Assembly (NCBI GenBank): GCA_963573315.1
Contig: OY752148.1
Span: 673,263-737,262, forward strand
Direction: 5' to 3'
Source: Entomortierella parvispora
Taxonomy: Eukaryota > Mortierellomycota > Mortierellomycetes > Mortierellales > Mortierellaceae
Length of the DNA: 64,000 bases
Part shown: piece by piece, positions 59,765-64,000 of the stretch
Layout: each line of letters starts with the position of its first letter
Position numbering within the stretch: position 1 is the stretch's first letter
Position numbers and translations under genes: made by a program
Notes under the pieces: generated by a model
What the model was told of the DNA's origin: nothing
Database searches by the model: none
What the model saw: only the letters and a program-made list of their open reading frames with translations

Positions 59765-60474
59765 CTAGGCCGACTCGTTTTCCGAATCAAATTCGAAAGA
59801 CACACCTTCGACGGAAACAGCTGCAAGGCGGGCTTTCTTGACAGGACAATCACCAGCAAAGTGATTCTTTCCACCACAGTAAAGACAGAGCTTGTTGTCG
59901 CGACGACGTTGTTTCTCTTCAGCGGTGATGTGCTTGACACGCACAGTATCAAGATCCATATCAGTTGAGGAGGAGGCAGCGGCAGAGGAGGTCGCGGCTG
60001 GGGTAGTGGATCTTCGGGACCAAGAGTTGTTCGAGTGGTGAGCTCGAGTGCCAAAACGCTAATCGCGCGCACGCGAGACATGGTTTTGGTACGCAGTGGA
60101 GGCAGCAGCCTGGGCGTCACGGAGGGTCTTGAGGTTGTGCATCTGAGCTGTCAACAGGGATTTGACATCGGATGACAGACCATCCTTGAAACGGGCAAGA
60201 AGAGCAACCTCGTTCCAACCGGACTGAGAAGCTAGAGGTTGGAACTTGGCGATGTACTCCGAGACTGTGCCGTTCTGGCGGAGACGGATGAGTCGATTGT
60301 TGATATCATCGGCGTGAAGGTGGTTACCATAGAGGTCGTTGAGGAGGTCGGCAAAGAGTTCCCAGTCAGACAAGTAACCTTCGGTATCTTGGGCGCGGCC
60401 GATGACGTACGGGGCAAAGAACTCTGCGGGAAGGCCTTCCATTGACTGTAAGGCCAGATTAATCTTGTCGACGT
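59765..60474 (-). pseudogene. A2 Gag, C-terminal part
   Basis: Capsid end (MEGLPAEFFAPYVIGRAQ, YLSDWELFADLLNDLYG), then TAG at 60059-60061, the linker, and the knuckle CLYCGGKNHFAGDC up to the stop at 59765. The TAG is at the same codon as in A1. The gag start is cut off by C4. Confidence 0.82.
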
Positions 60475-60809
60475 TGTGGTGTAGTGGATCCAGGTCCCAG
60501 ATCCACGCGAGCGAGATAGAGAGAGTTATTTTTAGTATTTAGTTATTTTTTTATTTTTGTTCCTGTTTTCTGTTTTCTATAAAAAAGGGAGCAAAGTCCA
60601 CTTTGCTCCTGGTTGCCTTTTCCCCTTACGATTCCCTCCTGTACCTTGTTGATCACCAGAACACCTCCCTTCTGCTCGTATCTGTCTCGCAGTTACCCTT
60701 GGCGTTGCTGCAATATTCAACCCCATCAGCCTTTGGACGCCGTTGCAATATACGAATCCCTGGGCCTTGACTGTTCCCTGGATATCCCCCAGACCTTTTG
60801 TGTTCCCTT
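60475..60809 (+). repeat. C4: first 335 bp of a C LTR, cut by D2
   Basis: TGTGGTGTAG...TTTTGTGTTCCCTT, plus orientation, preceded by ACGT (60471-60474), a probable TSD. The LTR would continue with GATCCTCCC but D2 begins at 60810. Whether it is a solo LTR or a full element lies beyond the window. Confidence 0.9.
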
Positions 60810-60972
60810 TGTCGCATAATTTGGTGGCAAAGGCAAAGATTTTGGAACCAAATAATGCTGCTGGCGGCAAGGCAGTCACAGAGGCCCGATCAGGTACATA
60901 TACCTGATCGTTACAATAAATCAAGAGATCCCTCTCTCATTCTTACCGACTCTGTGTGCCGTATACTTTTTA
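60810..60972 (+). repeat. D2 5' LTR (163 bp)
   Basis: TGTCGCATAA to ATACTTTTTA. One base differs from D1 (AATAATGC versus AATAAGGC). The palindrome GATCAGGTA-N4-TACCTGATC is conserved, followed by AATAAA. Confidence 0.92.
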
Positions 60973-61557
60973 TTTTTTTCGGTAAAGAAGAGGATCTCTC
61001 ATCCATCCACATCCACATCCATCCACATCCACATCCATTGTCATCCACATCCATTGTCATCCATATCCATTGTCATCCACATCCACATCCATTGTCAACA
61101 ACGGCATTCACTTGGATCAACGACGACATTCAGTTGGATCAACCCATTAACCCGGATCAACAACGGCATTCACTTGGATCAACGACGACATTCAGTTGGA
61201 TCAACCCATTAACCCGGATCAACAACGGCATTCACTTGGATCAACGACGACATTCAGTTGGATCAACCCATTAACGTGGATCAACAACGAAATTCACTTG
61301 GATCAACCTTGATCTCACCACCGATTCACCGGAATTAGCCCCCATTCCGCATACTCATGCACTCAACTTCGGAGCACCCATCCGACCATCAATCCAATCC
61401 ATCCATCTAAACGAAACAGCTCGTTAGATTCCCCTCAGCTGTAGCTACCGAGCGCACTGAACCCCATCATCACGTGACAACTTTGTGACTGTTGTTTTTT
61501 CCCATTTCACTCATTCGCAATTCATTCATTCGGATCTACTAGATCGGATTCTCACTC
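60973..61557 (+). other. D2 leader with 62-bp minisatellite
   Basis: A (CATCCA/CACATC)n tract at ~61000-61095, then three tandem 62-bp units (~61099-61286) built on ATTCACTTGGATCAAC and CATTCAGTTGGATCAACC, where D1 has one. The longer leader is the main length difference between D1 and D2. No gene is seen. Confidence 0.8.
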
Positions 61558-64000
61558 ATGACGAAATACACCCCAAAGGTCAACCGTGCCCGTCTGACGG
61601 CGGTAGTCATCCCTGTGGCGTCGGCTACTAGTGCTCAGCCCGCACCCAACCTTGGACAGATCGCCAACACAGGTGATGCTACTTCAGCTACTGATGCTGC
61701 CAATGCTACCTTCGCTACCACCGCCACTTCCGTGACAGAACCCTGCAACGAGGCAACAGCTGAGAGTATGGATATCGACGACGAAGTCACGACATTTGAA
61801 GGAACACTGCCTTCACAGCTGCCTTCAATCCCTAAGCGCCAGCCTGGGATGCCAATGTCAATCACAGGCGCCGTAACCACGCCTCCTCAGGAAGACGATC
61901 TTGTGCTATTCTCAGATGAGCAACTAGAACATGAGATCGCAACAATGCACTTGGCAATGACCACCGCCAAGCAACAAATGCGGTCATACACGATCCTCAT
62001 CGCACGTAATGAAATTACCAATACGACTCTCGACCTGGATCAAGGGAAGACGAATGAGTACAGGAAGAAACTTATGATGATTAAGCAAAGGCACGACGCC
62101 TTGGAGATAAATTATCGTATGCTGTGTGACATGCGCCAGCCTGTTCCCGCACAGTGGGCAAGTCAGCAGGCACCGGCTCAAGACAGCAACGCTGCTTCCT
62201 CGACACCGCAAGGACCAATGCGCTCTGAAGCAGGATTTCCAGTCAAGCCACTGCCTCAATGGAAGCGATTTGGAGAAGCTGATACTAAATCCGCTTATGA
62301 CTGGTGGGCTCACTTCGAACGAGAAGTGGTGCCATACCTTGGAGAAACCTACCTCCGATCTCATGGTGACAGGTACCTGTGCTATCTTGTTCTGAGCCAA
62401 CATTTTCACGACAAACTCAAGGCCATCTTTGCAGACAATCAAGAGGTGATCACCATCGATTACCTGGAAAGAACATTCTTCGAAACTTGCTTAACCACTG
62501 AAGAGCGAGAGGCAGCCTTGTCTAACCTGACCAACTTTGGCCGCCATCAAGGGGAACCGTACCGTCACTACGCCCACCGTATCGCGCGCGCTACCAGAGT
62601 GTACCGCATTCAAGATGACAACGACCTCATCCTCACCCTACTGCGTCAAGGCATTTCATCCCAGGAGATGGACACTGTTAATTCCCGGTTCCAGATGGCT
62701 AACCGCCACTTGGTGCAGCTGCCGGACAGTCCTCTTACTATCAGCGATTTCTGCGCCGCCTTGAGTAAACTCACAGGGCCCAGCAATGCACGCGATGACT
62801 TCCGCGCCCCTTTGGTGCCCATCAATGATCAAAAGGCTGTCAAGGATACCGCCGGAACCAAAGGATTGTACTGTGACACCTGCAAGAAGAACGGTAACCA
62901 TACCACAAAAAACCACTTTGAATGCGAATACTGCCGTAAACCTGGTCACTCAATGGACAAGTGCCGCACACGTATGAACGAAGAACGGAGCAGAGGTCGC
63001 TCAAACAATTATAATGACAACCGGGACAGAGCCGACCACAAGAACCCAGGGTATTCTGCCCGAGGATCAGGTCGCTATGAACCCTACCAATCTGATTCTC
63101 GTAACCGTCGAGAAGACCAGGATAATAATAACTCACGAGACCGTAACTATCGTAAGAACCCTCTTCATATACTTCGCGGAAAAGCATGGAAGCCTTACCA
63201 AGATCTTCACTTCAACATGCTAACTTCTGCCCTTAACTCACCTCAGGCTAAGGACGTACCACCGATACTGGAAGAAAATTTCATCAAGTTAATTCATCTG
63301 ACTGATTCCATATTGGGGCACGCAGGCAGGGGAAGTACAGAGTTACAAGGCAGTATGACAATAAACGAAGAACAATTGAGTACTCATGAAACAATCGTGT
63401 ACAACGAACTCGTAGATGAAAAGGATGCTGACTCCAGATTAATAGTACCTATCTACTTCGAAGGGTATCAGTTTGAAGCTCTACTTGACTCAGGAGCTAC
63501 CAAGTCCTTCATTGACAAATCAATCGTAGACAACCTCAAACTAAATGTGAACAAAGCACACGGAAATATATTCCTAGGACACAAGGAAATGCATGTGGCC
63601 CGTACAGGAACAACGGAACAGATAGAGATAGAGTGTAACGAACACTTCTTGCTCACTTCATTCGAAGTCTTTGACTTGCAGTATCCTTTCGTCATCGGAA
63701 TGGATTTATTCAACAAACTCGGGTTCACCATTGGAGGCATAGCAGATGGTCGTGCACACGCACATACCCTCCCACCTCCGATACCGGACGAGAAGCCATC
63801 GACGCTACCTCTAGAAACTCCAGCTGAAGAACTTACGGACAAATTCAAAAAGTGTAAGGCACAATTTATGAACGAAATTGAGGGAGCGTTACACGGCAAT
63901 GCCCAAATTCCTCTGGATAGCCACTGCACACTACCTGAAATGCATGTCTTCCTAGACGTTCCAGAAGGTACCACGGTGTATCGCCGGCCAAGAAAATTCG
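61558..64000 (+). CDS. D2 Gag-Pol, N-terminal part (open to window end)
   Basis: ATG at 61558 (MTKYTPKVNRARL), the same start as D1. The frame is uninterrupted: Ala/Thr-rich N-terminus, capsid-like domain (KPLPQWKRFGEADTKSAYDWW), Cys clusters with CEYCRKPGHSMDKC (~62925-62966), basic Arg/Asn tract, retropepsin ALLDSGATKSF (~63478-63510) and then FVIGMDLFNKLGFTIGG into the RT linker. The 23 bp at 63566-63588 missing in D1 keep protease and RT in one frame. D2 is therefore the better model of the family: Gag and Pol as a single polyprotein without frameshifting. The RT onward is outside the window. Confidence 0.9.
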   Translation, partial: MTKYTPKVNRARLTAVVIPVASATSAQPAPNLGQIANTGDATSATDAANATFATTATSVTEPCNEATAESMDIDDEVTTFEGTLPSQLPSIPKRQPGMPMSITGAVTTPPQEDDLVLFSDEQLEHEIATMHLAMTTAKQQMRSYTILIARNEITNTTLDLDQGKTNEYRKKLMMIKQRHDALEINYRMLCDMRQPVPAQWASQQAPAQDSNAASSTPQGPMRSEAGFPVKPLPQWKRFGEADTKSAYDWWAHFEREVVPYLGETYLRSHGDRYLCYLVLSQHFHDKLKAIFADNQEVITIDYLERTFFETCLTTEEREAALSNLTNFGRHQGEPYRHYAHRIARATRVYRIQDDNDLILTLLRQGISSQEMDTVNSRFQMANRHLVQLPDSPLTISDFCAALSKLTGPSNARDDFRAPLVPINDQKAVKDTAGTKGLYCDTCKKNGNHTTKNHFECEYCRKPGHSMDKCRTRMNEERSRGRSNNYNDNRDRADHKNPGYSARGSGRYEPYQSDSRNRREDQDNNNSRDRNYRKNPLHILRGKAWKPYQDLHFNMLTSALNSPQAKDVPPILEENFIKLIHLTDSILGHAGRGSTELQGSMTINEEQLSTHETIVYNELVDEKDADSRLIVPIYFEGYQFEALLDSGATKSFIDKSIVDNLKLNVNKAHGNIFLGHKEMHVARTGTTEQIEIECNEHFLLTSFEVFDLQYPFVIGMDLFNKLGFTIGGIADGRAHAHTLPPPIPDEKPSTLPLETPAEELTDKFKKCKAQFMNEIEGALHGNAQIPLDSHCTLPEMHVFLDVPEGTTVYRRPRKF

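Larger units (their letters stand above)
32471..60474 (-). mobile_element. A2: family A chromovirus carrying B, C3 and C4
   Basis: Minus-oriented A copy from its 3' LTR (32471-32922) to gag, which is cut at 60474 by C4. Insertions are B at 34059-48717 (TSD CAAGG) and C3 at 51009-59521 (TSD CCGC). The 5' LTR must lie beyond the window. Several small frame lesions show it was decayed independently of the insertions. Confidence 0.92.
60810..64000 (+). mobile_element. D2: 5' part of a D chromovirus, continues past the window
   Basis: Plus-oriented, with 5' LTR, a repeat-rich leader and an open gag-pol frame to the last base. Close to D1 but without its 23-bp deletion. The left target is probably CCCTT (60805-60809). 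Confidence 0.93.

Noticed and set aside
61000-61290. Regular repeats in the D2 leader considered as CRISPR-like or telomeric
   Set aside because: Direct tandem units without unique spacers, inside an LTR-element leader, with no cas-like gene. The CATCCA hexamer is not a telomere unit and D1 has the same tract internally.
1-64000. tRNA, rRNA or other structural RNA genes
   Set aside because: No stretch with the expected conserved boxes was seen by eye. A tRNA scan would settle it; a high-scoring hit would overturn this.

Overview
The window is wall-to-wall transposable-element DNA; I found no host gene, rRNA or tRNA. It comes from a eukaryote, most probably a filamentous fungus. The support is several Ty3/gypsy (Metaviridae-type) families with chromodomain integrases, LTRs with TATA and AATAAA motifs, primer-binding sites starting TGGTAGC, one possible short spliceosomal intron and roughly balanced base composition. 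The species, and even the phylum, cannot be fixed from this sequence. I name the families here A to H.

Left half (1-27915). A minus-strand A fragment (A0, 1-923) is cut by a minus-strand F LTR piece (F0, 924-1053). That piece abuts a plus-strand A copy (A1, 1054-4374), which is cut in its reverse transcriptase by F1 (4375-27915). F1 contains two insertions. D1 (4959-10978, minus) lies in its gag with TSD CAATA. C1 (12365-24533, plus) lies in its protease region with TSD ACGT. The 5' LTR of C1 is split by a DNA transposon, E (12831-16483), with TSD TTG.

Middle (27916-32470). A decayed relative of the E transposase (27916-28476) is followed by a decayed F-like element H (minus, 28477-31971), an RNase H fragment of element G (plus, 31972-32332) and a piece of a C LTR (C5, 32333-32470).

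Right half (32471-64000). Element A2 (minus, 32471-60474) holds three insertions. B (34059-48717, TSD CAAGG) itself contains C2 (39067-47579, TSD CCGG). C3 is at 51009-59521 (TSD CCGC). C4 (60475-60809) is an LTR piece cut by D2 (60810 to the window end). The nesting reaches five levels: G>C5>A2>B>C2 and G>C5>A2>C4>D2.

How the parts work. Every autonomous element encodes Gag (capsid, zinc knuckle) and Pol (protease, reverse transcriptase, RNase H, integrase). A, B, D and F end in a chromodomain, which in known chromoviruses tethers integration to heterochromatin. C lacks one and is the youngest family, with three near-identical copies. The strongest new signals are these. All five visible C insertions sit at a 4-bp target with CpG at its centre. 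Transposon E has a composite build: two identical 496-bp TIR-bounded units in direct orientation flank a DDE transposase and a Cys-rich acidic protein. There may also be an intron inside the C LTR. Finally, F carries two stacked -1 slippery heptamers in its gag-pol overlap.
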